From Tribonema minus (lineage: Eukaryota; Sar; Xanthophyceae; Tribonematales; Tribonemataceae): a stretch of 64,000 bases of DNA. Numbering within the stretch: the stretch's first letter is position 1; every line of letters begins with the position of its first letter. The notes under the pieces were generated by a model. That model was not told the DNA's origin. It did not search any database and worked only from the letters and a program-made list of their open reading frames with translations. The stretch spans positions 248,001-312,000 of the forward strand of contig JAFCMP010000077.1 in assembly GCA_017506865.1 (NCBI GenBank). Reading direction: 5' to 3'. The translations under genes were made by a program, and so were the position numbers. Positions 1 to 13,100 of this stretch are shown in pieces.

Positions 1-2078
1 CAAGCGATTTGCAATGTTCGTGTCCTGCAGGAAACCTTGTTCCGGTCACAACTTCAACTTCACGCAACGGCGGCACTCAACCACAATGCTGCTAGCTTCG
101 CACATATGCTGACTTGCTTCGCGTATACGCTGTGTCCGCTGGCCTATGTTTGCTGCTGCAGACTGACGCAGCGAGGTGGGGATCATGCAACGCGCAGGCG
201 ACGATGCGCCTGTAACTGCCACGAACGTGACCGCCGCGAACGTAGGTGACGCGGAAGCAGGCGGAGGCGGCGAGTGCTGCCACAAGGAGCACCAGCCAGC
301 CACACCGGTAGGTCCCCATAAAACGTTTCGCTGCGATTACCCCTTCGTTTTTTGCACTGTAAACTGGTACTTGCGATGCGTGTGTCTTCGCAGCCGGATG
401 CGCTGAGCGTCCACGCGAGCTTGTCTCTGCTGCAAGCTGAGCGGTGCTGTTGCAACACCAGTCCGGCGCGCACGACCTGCAGCAGGTTGCGTGAACAAAC
501 ATGTTGTCATTTTTTGTCTGGTCTGACATCATATACCTACGCACATTGTCATAACAACGAATCAAAAGATCGTAGAGCTCTAGGTGACGAGGGGTGGTTA
601 GCCGCAAGTGCCTTCCACCAATAACCGTGGTCGCAGCTGCTGCAGCAATTGGCCACGAGTCAAACAGTACCACCATGTCCATAGTAGTCTAAAAGACTTT
701 TGTGTGCAAGCTTTTTAGCGTTCGAGGCTTGGGTGTTCAATATGGAAAGGTCTCACGTGTTCGGTAGGCCAGCTCCAGCTGGTAACCCGTTGTCATCATG
801 AGTATCACGCGCTGAAAGATACTGTACCGACATGAATGCGCGCCCCGCAAGCCCTCGTGCGTAAAATCCGGGACGCGCTGTTGTCCTGCATTCCGAGTCT
901 GCCGACATGGCAGCTCTCAGCGCGTTTCCTGCTGGTTACAGCCGTCAAGCAGAGAGCGCCGCTGATGTCATGCGCGCGCGGTCAAACTTCAACTTCATCC
1001 TCAATGATACATCACATTGAGTGCAACTCGGCAGTGCTCGGCGCGTTGGCGTGTTTGACCAATCATTATGGAATGACTTTTTTTGAAATAGACGTTCCTG
1101 ATATGGACAAAAGTTACCAAAGTGCTGAACTAATCATGTTAGAAAACTCAACTTAAATTCTTCTTTTAACCCCGGGCAAACAATGTTTTCTGTTGCCTTT
1201 CCTATCTTCTTCTGGTCAAACCCCTTTTATGCCGAGTTCCCGCCTCAATGCCAGCACCTGTTGCTTTTGAGCAGCGTAGCATGTGAACTGCGCGCAGTAG
1301 GTGCCTCCAACGGCTGCTTCTTCACAAACGCCTCGGATGTCATATGCGCACAGTGCTCAGCACACTTTATGCTGGTCAAGCCCTGTCGTGCCATCAACCT
1401 GCCTCAATGCCAGCACCTGGCGCTTATGAGCAGCGTCGCATGTGAAGTGCGCGCAGTGGGGTTAGGTTCACTTTCTCATGATGTCGCGCTGCCGCAGCAG
1501 CTGCTGCCTGTAGCGACCCCCTTGCATGAACTCAAGGATACTTCAAAGTATGACAGAAGGTCAACACCTTGGTTTGTGCGCCGAACCGATGGACATGAGA
1601 CAAGTTTGAGAAGGTTTTCGTATCGGCCAATCGCCTAGGGTCAGGGTACCCCCAACGGCTGCTTCTCCACGAACTCCTGAAGCGACTGCATTCAGATGAT
1701 TGATTTTGTCCGCGCTGCAAAGGCTGTTCCGCCCAATCTGGAGCTGCGAGATGTTTGGAACTGCCAGCCGAACTTTGAGTAGTGCTGTCATCACGAGCCT
1801 TAGGCGCTGACTGCCCTTGTGATGCAACGTTTGCTTGCCTTACAGGGCTCAATCTTTGCTCTCGTATTTACCACCCTATGTATGATGCAATCTTGTAGTC
1901 TCGACGCCGCCGTTGAGTACCGTCACCGCTGAAGCGCGAGCTCTACTTCAACAACCACCTCTCGTCGCCTTCACGAGCCTCAGGTGCTGACCAACTTCAA
2001 CTCTGCACCTCTGCAACTTCTTCTGCGCAGCCCGATGCGCTCCAGCTGCCGCGGCATGCCGTGCCGCCGACCACCGTG
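1..2078. other. 5' flank with no assignable gene
   Basis: No reading frame here shows family similarity. The stretch holds short (AACTTC)n runs, a dispersed repeat at 547-660, and a diverged direct duplication (1212-1303 and 1371-1463) that shares 'cctcaatgccagcacctg' and 'agcgt(a/c)gcatgtgaa'. A further partial copy of its neighbourhood lies near 1650 ('caacggctgcttct'). Two weak possibilities are a + exon at about 170-309 ending at a GTAGGT donor and a - leader-like peptide near 240-320; neither can be supported alone. Confidence 0.5.
547..660 (+). repeat. Dispersed repeat family R3, copy 1
   Basis: About 110 bp recurs at 44461-44575 on the same strand. Shared blocks are 'agatcgtagagctctaggtgac', 'ccaataaccgtggtcgc' and 'gctgc(a/g)gcaattgg'. 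One copy is intergenic and the other sits in intron 1 of the JmjC-TPR gene. No coding potential is shared, and no terminal inverted repeats or target-site duplications are obvious. Confidence 0.75.
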
Positions 2079-3182
2079 ATGTCGCGGATCGGGAACCTGT
2101 TGCTGTGGCTCAACCCGCTGCTGAGCACTGCGGTGCTGTGGCTTCTGCTGCGACAGCACGGAGCGCGTATACCTACCCCTGACCCAGTACACGTGCCAGC
2201 TCACAGTCAGCAGGAGCCGCAGCCGCCCGTCGCCGCGGAGAGAGCTCCGCACTCGAACCTCAAACGCTCAAACGTCAAAGGTGAAGTTGAAGTTGCGGGC
2301 GACGATGCGCGCCGGCGCCTCCTGCCGGCGGAGCTGACACCGTCGCGCAGCAGCGTCGAGCATCGCCGCCACGCGTCAGCGCTCGGGCTGACAAATGAGC
2401 AGCAGCGGCAGCGCGGCTACGACGCGATGCGCGCGCGCAGCGCTGTGATCACGGGCATCGCGCGCAACAACGCTCAGCACCTGGGCGCGACGCTGGCGCT
2501 GGTGGACGCTATAGGCGCGCTCTTCGCGTCGTACGCCGTCGTCCTGTACGAGAACGACTCCACGGACGAGACGCCCGCGATGATCGAGGCGTGGCGCGCG
2601 GCGAACCGCGGCGGCGCGGCGCGTATTGACTTCATCTCGGAGCAGCTCAATACGGTGTTTCCGATGGACCTTGGCGGTTTCGCCGAGGAGCGGTTTCGGC
2701 TGCTGGCGGATTGCCGAAATAAGTGCCTCGACGTGCTGCGCGGTCCCGAGTACGACGCGTTCTCGCACGTCATCGTGCTCGACATGGATCTCTACGACTT
2801 CGACCTGGACGGCCTCGCGCACAGCTTTGGCGCGCACGACGCCTGGGACGCCGTGAGCGCGAACGGCTACTTCATGCTGGGCGACAACGAATATTATTAT
2901 GACACGCTCGCCTTTCGCACCGCAGAGTTCCCCGACACGTGGCACTCGGACGCGCAGCGCGACGCCGCGCACCGCTCGTACGACGAAGCCATGCCGCTCG
3001 TGCCCGTGAATTCGGCATTTGGGGGACTCGCCGTCTACAAGCGGCGCTGCCTCGTGCAGTGCCGCTACAGCGGGCTCGACTGCGAGCACGTCGCGCTGCA
3101 CCACTGCCTGCAGCAGACGGCGGGATGCCGGCGCCTCTTCATGAACCCCGCCATGAAGCTGAACTACCACCTCTGGGACTGA
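2079..3182 (+). CDS. Type II membrane glycosyltransferase, DxD-type (CAP59/GT69-like)
   Basis: Single exon, 367 aa. An uncharged segment at residues 5-24 (LLLWLNPLL...WLLL) after a very short N-terminus is a signal anchor, so the product is probably a Golgi lumenal enzyme. A Pro/Arg-rich stem of about 80 residues follows. The catalytic part begins with ITGIARNNAQHLG, then VVLYENDSTDET (E158 on), then VIVLDMDLYDFDLDG with the DMD triplet at 235-237, a DxD-like metal/nucleotide-sugar motif. This order (A-R-N at the fold start, E-N-D-S-T-D, then D-M-D) matches fungal CAP59/CMT1-like alpha-mannosyltransferases (known family). Donor and acceptor sugars cannot be read from sequence. The start chosen is the first ATG before the anchor; an in-frame GTG lies 18 bases upstream. 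A 'ctgcgcag' at 2029-2036 could be an acceptor for an extra 5' exon. The last codons are duplicated just past the stop. Confidence 0.8.
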   Translation: MSRIGNLLLWLNPLLSTAVLWLLLRQHGARIPTPDPVHVPAHSQQEPQPPVAAERAPHSNLKRSNVKGEVEVAGDDARRRLLPAELTPSRSSVEHRRHASALGLTNEQQRQRGYDAMRARSAVITGIARNNAQHLGATLALVDAIGALFASYAVVLYENDSTDETPAMIEAWRAANRGGAARIDFISEQLNTVFPMDLGGFAEERFRLLADCRNKCLDVLRGPEYDAFSHVIVLDMDLYDFDLDGLAHSFGAHDAWDAVSANGYFMLGDNEYYYDTLAFRTAEFPDTWHSDAQRDAAHRSYDEAMPLVPVNSAFGGLAVYKRRCLVQCRYSGLDCEHVALHHCLQQTAGCRRLFMNPAMKLNYHLWD

Positions 3183-3183
3183 A

Positions 3184-3207
3184 GTTGAACTACCACATCG
3201 GGGACTA
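3184..3207 (+). repeat. Ghost copy of the glycosyltransferase 3' end
   Basis: Immediately after the stop codon, 'ttgaactaccac' followed by 'ggggactaa' repeats the final codons of the gene (LNYHLWD-stop becomes LNYHIGD-stop). It is the simplest example of the edge duplications seen at nearly every exon in the window. Confidence 0.75.
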
Positions 3208-4179
3208 AGCCTCGCTGCCGCCGCGCCGGCGGTGGTGCATGGAGCCGCGCAGCTGATTGAGTTGCCAAGGGGTGGGGTACAGGTGCTGCCGCGGCGGTTA
3301 GGGTTAGGGTTTGGGTCGGCCGCGGCGGTGCAAGGCAGTCTTCAGGGCCGCAGACCTACTAAGCGGTCGGTTGACGGTGACTAGTGCAGCCTTTGAACCT
3401 GGTGTATATGGATAGTGCAACAAGTTTTGAGCCATTTCATTGCCAGCACGTAGCGTGTGGAGTCGCAGATGCCACCCTTGCAGCTGCGGTGAGCGACAAC
3501 ATGAGCTTTTTGTCAATTGAGCCAAGTGCGCTGGGTCAGCCTTATTGCCTCATGTTGCTCCCATCATGACGTGTGCAGGAGTTTTTGCAGGACACTGGGT
3601 GAGCTGGCGTGCCTATGGCTTGAAAGCGCTGTGAAGGCCTGTGCCGACTTCATTGGGAATCATGCAGTGCCGCCATATTGGTTGCGTGTTGCACTACGCT
3701 CATCACACTGCCATAATAGGTTGCAATTGGTAGGTGCCTGCACTTGCCACGTCCCCAGTTCCCGAGACAGTTCTCGGGCAGGTTCTGTAACAGAAACTTG
3801 GGGTTGAATTAGATTTGAGCTTTGTGAGATGCCTCCTCCGAACCATATAGTAGATGAGCAAGAGTGCTTATCGGTGTTACATCCGACTGCATTTCTTAGT
3901 CACGTCGCTGAGTGGTGGTGGAACGGGCAGTTGCGATTTCCCACGCACAAGCTGGCGGTGTAGAGTACAGTAGTTCTGTGACTTTTAGCATACTTGAAGT
4001 CGCCAAAGCACAGTGAAAAGTGGAGCGCCTGCAACATTGCATGAGTGGCACAATCATACCGTAAGCAGCCATGGCAGCGCCAGAGCGGGAGCTGCGCTAG
4101 GTCACACCGAGAACGCCACAACCAGCAGCAGGAACGCTCTGGCCGCTTCGGTGTCCATTGCGACGAAGCTGCGTCGGCC
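3208..4179. other. Intergenic stretch, no gene seen
   Basis: Contains a short TTAGGG run at 3297-3312 and scattered short ORFs without codon or family signal. Nothing else can be assigned. Confidence 0.5.
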
Positions 4180-7100
4180 ATGGTGAATGTGTTCGGCCTG
4201 GCCTCCCATCTGGACATCGCCATCAGCTCACTGGCGCTGGTGGGGGTGGTTGGATTCACGGTTATCTTCGAGCACATCAGTTCGAAGCTGGAGCACCGGT
4301 TGGAGGGGACGCCCTTCAGGGAGATGCTCAACAAAATATACAAAGGTGAGGGTGAGAGCCCCACTGTTGTTTACAAAAACAAAAATATATATACAAAGAT
4401 GACAGCCACATTGTCGGAATAGGATACATTGGGAGATGCTCAACAAAACATACACAGGTGAGAGGAGGATTCATATGCTTGACAAGACTTAAAGCGGCAA
4501 GAGCGATGCTGCTGAACCGACAACATCTATGAGGTGTATGCTAAACAAGACTTAAAGCGGCAAGAGCGATGCTGCTAAACCGGCAAGAGAGATCAACTCT
4601 ATAAAGGTGAGAGCCATTCGGCAGGCTGGCAGCTGCGAGTGAAAAGGCAGATCATCCGAATTGTTGAAGCCTTTGAAGTTTGAATTGCGCAAGACCTTTC
4701 TCAGCAGGCTGAAATCCGTGAATACTTTCACCCTGCATTGTAGGTAGATGCACGTTCATCACAATTTCAGTGGAAAAGTTCCTGAAAACTCACGCCAGCA
4801 AACTCGGTCTGTATGAATTATTGTGCAGCGTGTTGCGACTCGCTGCCTGTGACACAGCGGTGCAAGTGCCATCAACTCAGGTAATCAGCGCTCTGCACAG
4901 TCATCTGACTGTGCGGGGCTGGGTTTAAGCGGCTTCGCACATTACTTGCATGCACACTGTGGCAAAACCCAGTCTTCTCTCAAGTCTTCTGTGAGCACGT
5001 CTATGAGACTTGTGCATGACAATGTGTTGTGGCCTGATCCAGCTGGCACGGCTCGCAAGAAATAGGTAGTCTGGTTATTGCTCACGCCTGACGCGCCGCC
5101 CGCCGCCGGAGCACTGCTAGTTGCGCTTAGGGTTAGGGTTAGGGTCAGGGGTTAAGGTAAGGGTAAGGGTAAGGGTTAGGATTCGCGCTAGTCCTCGTAC
5201 AGGCGCTTGCGCCCCTGCTGCACTGCATTCTGCACCAGCAAAATCTGCTTCAAAAAGCAGTGCGCTTGCTGCGCGCTGTGCAGAACTTCAATACAGTGCG
5301 CTCATCGTTCCCTGCAAAGTGAGTCCCTGTGAGCACTGCTCTATCGCGCTGATCCACGCGTAGGTGCGTGCGCCGGCGGTGTGCATCATCGCCATTGCCA
5401 GCAACTGGACTTGCGCCGCTCCGCGCACTGTTCACATGCTTCTTTGCGCAGCCATGTTTACGCGCGCGCCTTCTTCAAGGCTGTATGCGTCTGAGGTCCC
5501 CGATTCGTTCAACTGTAACTGTCAAGCAGGGGTGGTTCAATATATAAGTCCAAGCTGCCAGCCTTCGTTTGCGCCATTGTGCAAACACCGCACACACAAT
5601 TACACAGGTCACGTTGCTTGTGTGAGGCGTGTCATTGCCATAAACTGGTGTTGTATGCAATTACACACAGCCTGCACAATCTGTAAGCTATGTACTCTAA
5701 CCCTATCCTAGCCTTCACCCCCAGGTGCTAACTTCGGTGCTTGATGCAAGAAACCGCGGAGCAATCGACAGTTTGTCCCATGTTCCCAAAGCCTTGTAGT
5801 TTCTGCAGTCTTGAGTTGCATGCATGTAAAGCGCGTGGCACACACTATTAAGAGGCAGACCAGATGCGAGTACAACACCCTCACACCCCTCTGCTGTGGT
5901 CGTTTCCGTTTGTCAGAGCTCATGATCATCGGCCTTGTTTCGCTTGGCGTCACCATCCTGGAGAACTCCGGCAATCTGGTGCACGGGACCGCGTTCTACA
6001 GCTTCGAGGTGAGCGTCAACTTCAAATCCAACTTCAATGAGAACACGCAGAGTATCGACCTTGGTTGTGATGCGCCGAGGTGTCTCCTGAATCAGTCCTC
6101 TCAACCTCTGAAAGCACACAACATCTACTTCTGACCGCATGCATGGACCGCGTTCTACAGCTTCGAGGTGAACGTCAACTTCAACTTCAACTTGAGTAGG
6201 CATGCGCAGAGCGTAACTTCAGTTATGATGGTGTCTTTTGCATCAGTCCTCTGTACCTTTGGAAGCAGATGCTTCTATGTAGCTGCATGCTTGTGTCATG
6301 CTGACGACCCTTCTCTAAGCGGCCTGCAAGAACCTCTCACGTCTGTGAGTACACAAGTGTTTTTAGCCTTTTAAGCAAAAATACAATCAAGTATATCTAT
6401 CCATCACATGTATGTGGGTATGTAGAGGACATGCATGCCCCGTGCGTTGTGCAATGCAGAGAGACGCAGCCACGCCAATCGCATCGCAGGCCGGCATTTC
6501 AGAAGCCTGCTACGCTCGTGGTGCGCGTTGAGCCAATGCTCAACGCGTCATTATGCATGGGGCGTGCAACACCCCCCCTGGCCCCCCCTGGCATGTCTTG
6601 CAGCCAGCAACGTACTAACAGTGATGTTGCGCTGTGACAAAGAGCTTCTGTGAAACCTGAGCGCTGCTGTGACGCGCTGAGAACATGCCCCCCACTCACA
6701 CGCTTTGTGCTGCCGTCGCCGCTGTGTCCACCGTTTGTTGCAGTTTGCGCACCTGTGCCTGTTCTTCACGGTGAGTCACGCGTGCTGAGCGCTGCTGCAG
6801 CCCGTGCTGCAGCATGCGACAGTATGCAACGCACAGGTTTCGCTGCACATATGTGATGGCACGCGTGTTGTCGCATTGAAGTACCCTGTGATGTGCACTT
6901 CAACTGCATATACTGTGCACTGCAAGTCAGTCACCCTATACGCCCGTGGAACTATGGTGTGTTCACTCAGATCTCGGGAAACAGCTGCGTGGTGCATGTT
7001 GCAAGTTGCCTTCTCACACCGAGCACACTTGTAGGACAGCTCACAGCCTTTTATTGCAAACAGGCCAGAGTGTTGGTAGTGCAAAATGATTGCATAGCAT

Positions 7101-10100
7101 GCACATGGTCCCCGCCTTGGAGTGCCTCACCAATGAGTCACCATTCACGACCACACAACCTCTATGTTCAAGATTTTGGTACTCTTGATCATGTATACGC
7201 TACTCATTCCACATGAAATTTCACATCCCTAGCTCAGTGGGACCAGCCAAGGCCTGAGGGACTCCAGGGCGAAACGCGCATGGCGGCTCCACTGCACCCC
7301 TATCCATACCCTGAAAAATATACTTCAAGTAGAAGTATGTGACAGCGACACTTGCGCCGCGCTCCGCCGCACCCGCCGCCAGGCCGCCGATCTTCTTCGT
7401 ACTTCAAGCCAAGACATATACTTCAAGTTTAAGTATGTGACAGTGGCACTGCGCCGCGCGCTCAGCCATACACCCGCCAGGCGGTCTTCTTCGTGCTTCA
7501 AGCGAGCATGGTCATGCGCTTCAGCGCGCGGCTCAAGTGCCAATTCGATCATGCATGGCGCCCCGTTCCATACTCTTTGCAATGCAAGCGATCATGTAGC
7601 AGGATTGCAGTGCTGCGCCTATCCATATATCCTGAACTATGTATAATCATAACAGTGGCGCTGCAATGCCCTCCGCCGCTTCCACCGCAGGCGATCTTCT
7701 TCGTGCTTCAAGCGAGCATGGTCATGCGCTTCAGCGCACGCCTCAAGCGCCAGTACTTTTTACCATGCGCGTGATCGTGGAGAGGGACTGCAGTGCACGG
7801 CATGCGTGGCAGCTCAACTGCGCCCCGACCCATATCCTGTCATGTGTAACAGCGGCACTGCGATGCGCTCTCCACCATGTTCAATCCACAGGCAATCTTC
7901 TTCGTACTTCAAGCGAGCATGGTCATGCGCTTCAGCGCGCGCCTCAAGCGCCAGTTCGACCTCGCCACCAAGGTTCCCATCGACCAGATGGCGGCGCAGC
8001 TGTCGCTGCAGCGTCGCACGCGCGCGTACCGCGCCGTGTGGGTGCCCCTGAGCCGGCTGCGCGACAGCATGGAGTTTGTCATCCTGAGGCACCAGTTCCT
8101 GCGCACGTTTGAAGTTCCGCTCAACTTCGACTTTGGTTTGTATATGAGGTGAGCGCGCGCGGCGTGCGCACATTGCCGTCGGCAGTGGATTTGCGTACTT
8201 CAAGTATTGACGAGTAAGGTGTATTGGACGCACTGATGCGGGTTGCAAATCAATCATGGCATGCGCATCTACCTTGAGAACACCAGCATGCTCATGGTCT
8301 AGCATTGGATCTGGCTTGCCTGCTCAGGTTCGGCTTGCGGTTAGGACTAGGGTCATTGTGAACGGCACACGATCTATTGGTCAGATGGATAGAATAGCTA
8401 CATACTTTAATCGCCTTATGTTGCAGGTAAAAAAATACAAGTGCCTTCAAGTTCTACTGGACATACAGCCTGTGTCAATAATGTCTCTTCCTCTGGAACC
8501 AAAGCGATGGTTGTATACACAAATGCTGCCCACCTTTGCGTGCAGGTACAGCATAGACGAGTACATTTTGAGTTTACTGGACATACAGCCCGTGACGTGG
8601 CTCGTCGTCATCGTGGTGCTGCTTGCCAACTGGGGGCGCACGGCTGCCATGGATGCGCTAGATGACGGTGGTGATGATCAGCACATAACCGCTGCGGAGG
8701 AGGTGACGCACCGCGCCATGGCAGCAGCTACGTCAACTTCAATGCATGACAGGTGAGGCAACAGGGTGTGGCTTTGTGGGTTAATGTGGGATACTTGAAT
8801 TGCAGGTGCGACAATCGATGTGTCAGCGCAGCAGACGGCCCGAAGGGGGGGCACCGTGTGCCATGGTAGCAATTTCAACTTCAATGCGCGATAGGTGAGG
8901 CACCTAGGAAACAGGGTACCCTATGTATCAACTTCGATGCTGATGCATGCCGCCCACAGGGTTTTTCTGTTCTCAAGCATAAATTTCATGTCGCTGTTGA
9001 TGCGCCTGACTTTCCCCGCTCTGCATTGCACGCACTTCCATGTTGTTTGTCAGCAATGGCAATGATAGTGCCAGTGACCTCAGCAGCTTCTTATGTGTGT
9101 GTGTGTGGGGGGTAGGTGTGTCGCTTCAACTCTGGAAATTCAACTCTGGAAGTGCATGACCACGAGAGTCAATGCTGACATTGTGAGCATCGATGGCCTC
9201 GCAAGCTGTGCAGCGTGTTGCCCCGCACGAGGAGTTGAAGTTCTCGAAAGAGCACGGAAGCTTATGGCTACTTGTTCTAGCAAACCCAAAGCCCAATCAC
9301 CAAACCCTAATAGCACCTACACGTGCCGAGTGCTGTTGCCCACCACACCATGCACGGTCCCCTCTAGCTGCCCCTTGTGGTGCATCGGATGTCATCTTCA
9401 ACTTGTCTTTGACTTCAACTCTTGTGTGGCTGCAGCGTCTCACTCACGGTTGCTGAGCGCTGTTGCGCACCGCATCACACAGTGTTTTCTGCCTGTAACG
9501 ATGCATTGGATCTCATCTTCAAACTCACCTTCGACTTCAACTTGTGCGTGGCCGCAGCGTCTACGACAACAGCCCAATACTCAATGCGCTCACAGATGCT
9601 GAGCGCTGCCGCTTACCGCACCACACACAGACTCTTCTCGCCGCCCTTTGTAATACATCAGACCTCATCTTCAATACCTCTTCAACTTTGACTTGCGCAG
9701 CGTCTACGACAACAGCGTCCACAACAGCGGCCTGGTCAGCTTTGTGGCGGCCGGCTGGGTGCTGGTGCTGCTGGCGGTGGGCTACTTCTTCGTCACACGC
9801 GGCGTGGAGTTGAAGCTTCTCAGACAGGTCAGCTCGACTTCAACTCCACGAGAGACGAATCACGGCAGCAAATCGAAGCATCGCCGTGCGCGTGTGGCAT
9901 GCAGAATTGTGATATGGCAGGCATGGTGCGATGCAACTGACCTCCTGTCGAAAAACGTCTGCAAACCTGTGATTGACCACCGCAAAGTAGCATTCGCGCA
10001 TTGTAGTTCAGAGTCCGTCTGACGTGAATGAAGGTGCGTGCGCATTGGCAGGTCCACCTGCTACCTGACTCGAGTGGGGGCGAGTGGTGAGATTAAGACG

Positions 10101-13100
10101 AAGGCAAGGGCTCGATCAGCTCCAACCCTAACCCTTACGTCAACCCTAGCCCCGATACTAACCCTCTCTTCTACCCAACTCATGCTCATCGTTGGCGAGT
10201 TGTAACTGGCGGGTGTGAGGATGAGTGCGCATCGGCAGGTGCCAGTGCGACCTTTGTTGACTGTTGGATTATGGAGCATTCCTGGCACATTAGGAAATAT
10301 TCTGGAACCTTCACAGGTTGCCCTTGGAACCTTCACAGATTGCCCTTATAAGTTCCTTTGCAACTTCTGGCAGGTTCTGTCAAATTCTGGGGAAGGTTAT
10401 GCCCCCGCCTCTACTTCACCACCATGTCCTTGGTGCATCTTGTCAATGATCACTTCTCTTTTCGCACACGCGCAAGCCGCATCCATCGCCTCTGCTGTCC
10501 TCTGCTGCTATGCATTGGTAATGGTAGTGCCCTGCCAGACATTAGGGCTAGCTTCAGAGTGAGGGTTCTACGGGTTGGGGTACATACCTCTGGCCCTACT
10601 TCAGCTCCACGCTCATCAGTGGCTGCGGCATCACGCCGGGATGAACATGCAGAGACCTGAGCATTCCAAGCCTCCCTGGTAACTCATTCAAAACACTGGT
10701 AGAAGTTGCATGTAGTACTGAACTTTGTACGTTTTTACTTCGTATATATATTCTTGACACACAATGATGTACAAAACTGAATGACTGTCGCCCATTCGCA
10801 TGAACTAGTTGCACTGGGACCAGAGGCTGCTGTGCAGCGGTTTTCTGCAGTATAGCAGCAGTGCTCAGCCAGCATGCTCCTGGCGCAATGCCTAGAACGG
10901 GTCGCGGGCCGGCGGCGCCCTGTAAGCAGCGCATCGCAACACCTGAAGACATGTGGAGTGACCGCAGCACCGGTGCCATTCTGAAAAGCATTGCCTCCCT
11001 CACTTCAACACTGTACTGACGCTAACTTCGGCACTGTGCCGCCGCCAGGCCGGCGATGCCATCCTGACAGCATTGCCTCCCTTGAACTTCAACATCGCCT
11101 TGTTTAAGTTATCATTGCCTTTTTTGTGCCGCCGCCAGGCTGGCATGCGCCGTCTGAAGGACCACGAGCTCTAACTTCAACACTGTAATGATGCCAACTT
11201 CAACTTTAACTTTAACTTCAACACTGTATTGCTGCCAGGCCGGCGTGCGCCGCCTGAAGGACTACGGGCAGGTGCTGCACCGCCTCAACTTCAACATCAT
11301 CTTTTGTTGAATTTCAACATTGCATGTTCCCGTGACATTCAAAGGCCGGCGTGCGCCGCCTGAAGGACTACGAGCAGGTGCTGCACCGCCTGGACCTCGA
11401 TCAACTGCACGCGGGCAAGAGGCACCTCGAGGAGGGCCGCTCCGTGCGCCACGACCTGACTCAACTCAAGGCACAGGTGTGTATGTATGTATGTTGTGCT
11501 TGCGTTGTATACCTACCTGCTGTAGGTGACGTGCCACCTCGAGGAGGGCCGCCCCGTGCGCCGCGACCTGACTCAGCTCAAGGCGCAGGTGTGTATGCAT
11601 GTTGTGCTGTCAAACCTACCTTGACGTGCTACCTCGAGGAGGGCCGCTCCGTGCGCCACGACCTGACTCAGCTCAAAGCGCAGGTGTGTAGGTGTGTTGT
11701 GCTGCGCGTGGAACGCTTACGTACGTACTGCTGCGGAGGAATTGTTGCCGATGTGCCACGTGTTCAAAGCGCAGGTATGCACGTATGCTGTGAATTGTTT
11801 ACCGACCTACGTACTGCTGCGTGCCACCTGGAGGAGCACCGCTCCGTCCGCCGCGACTCGACTCGGCTCCAAGCGTAACCACGTATGCACGTTGTGCTGC
11901 GCTTGTTGCCTACTCTACAGCTGACCCTACCTCTGACCGTGCCGCTGGCCCGAACATTAGCCCTAAGCCGGCTCTACATACCTACCTGTGCCAGGTGGCG
12001 CACGCGAAGGTCAGGCGCGCGTTGACGCAGCACATATGCGTCAACTCGAGTCCCCCCACTCTTCCCCTGACCCTAACTCAACCTGTTAAGTTAGAGCCTT
12101 ACCCTACCGCTGTGACCCTACCTCCAACCATGCCGCTGACCTAAACCCCTAGCCCTAAGCCTGCTCTTCATACCTACCCCCCTCCCTGTGCCAGGTGGCG
12201 CATGCGAAGGCCATGCGTGCTTCTGCGCAGCACGCACGTGTCAGTTTGAGTCACCCGAATCTTCCCCTGACCCTGCCCCTGACCTCCCAAGCTAAAACTG
12301 TACCCTACTGCTGACCCTGCCTCCAACCGTGCCGCTGGCCGGAACCCTAGCCCTAAGCCGGCTCTGCATACGCATCCCCCTCCCTGTACCAGGTGGCGCA
12401 TGCAGAGGCCAAGCGCGCGTCCGCGCAGCACGCACGTGTCAACTTGAGTCACCTGATTCTTCCCCTGACGCTTACCCTAACCTTTCAAGTCAAAACTGTA
12501 CCCTACTGCTGAGGCTACATGCCTCTAGTCGTGTCGCTGTCCGGAACCCTAGCCCTAAGCCTGCTTTACATACCTACCTGTGCCAGGTGGCGCATGCGGA
12601 GGCCAAGCGCGCGTCCGCACAGCACGTGCGCGGCAACGTGCACATCGCCAGAACCCTCGGGCGCGGCCGCAAGCGCACATTCCCCTGCGCAGACCCTCCC
12701 GCCGCCGCCGCCGCCGCCGCCACCGCCACTGCCGCCACTGCTGCCGCCAGCCCGCGCAGCGCTGGCGTAGAGTCTGTTGAGGCCAACAGCACTGCTGCTG
12801 GCAGCGGCGGCGGCAGCGGCGGCAGCGGCGGCACAGGCATGAGAGCCGCTGCACTGTGCAGCGGAGGAGGGAGCGGCAGCAGTGCGTCACTGGTGAGCAG
12901 GACCCTGATGGAGAGTCACGGTTGCAGTTGGACTGCGTGGTCACTAACTTGAAGTTGAAGTTCAACGGACCGTATGAGAATGAGCGTGCCCGCGAGGCCC
13001 TGTGCTGTAGAACTAGTGCAAGGGTTGGAGTTACGGTAAGAATTGTAGCGGCAGGGTCATGGTCAAAAACAGGGTTAGGGGACACATGTAGGCGGCAATC

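Noticed and set aside
92..682. A - frame of 196 codons with a hydrophobic leader-like stretch near 240-320
   Set aside because: Part of it lies in dispersed repeat R3, composition is not protein-like outside the hydrophobic part, and no family is recognised.
2029..2078. Upstream exon or GTG start for the glycosyltransferase
   Set aside because: An acceptor-like CAG exists at 2034-2036, but the ATG at 2079 directly precedes the signal anchor and gives a complete type II protein, so the simpler model was kept.
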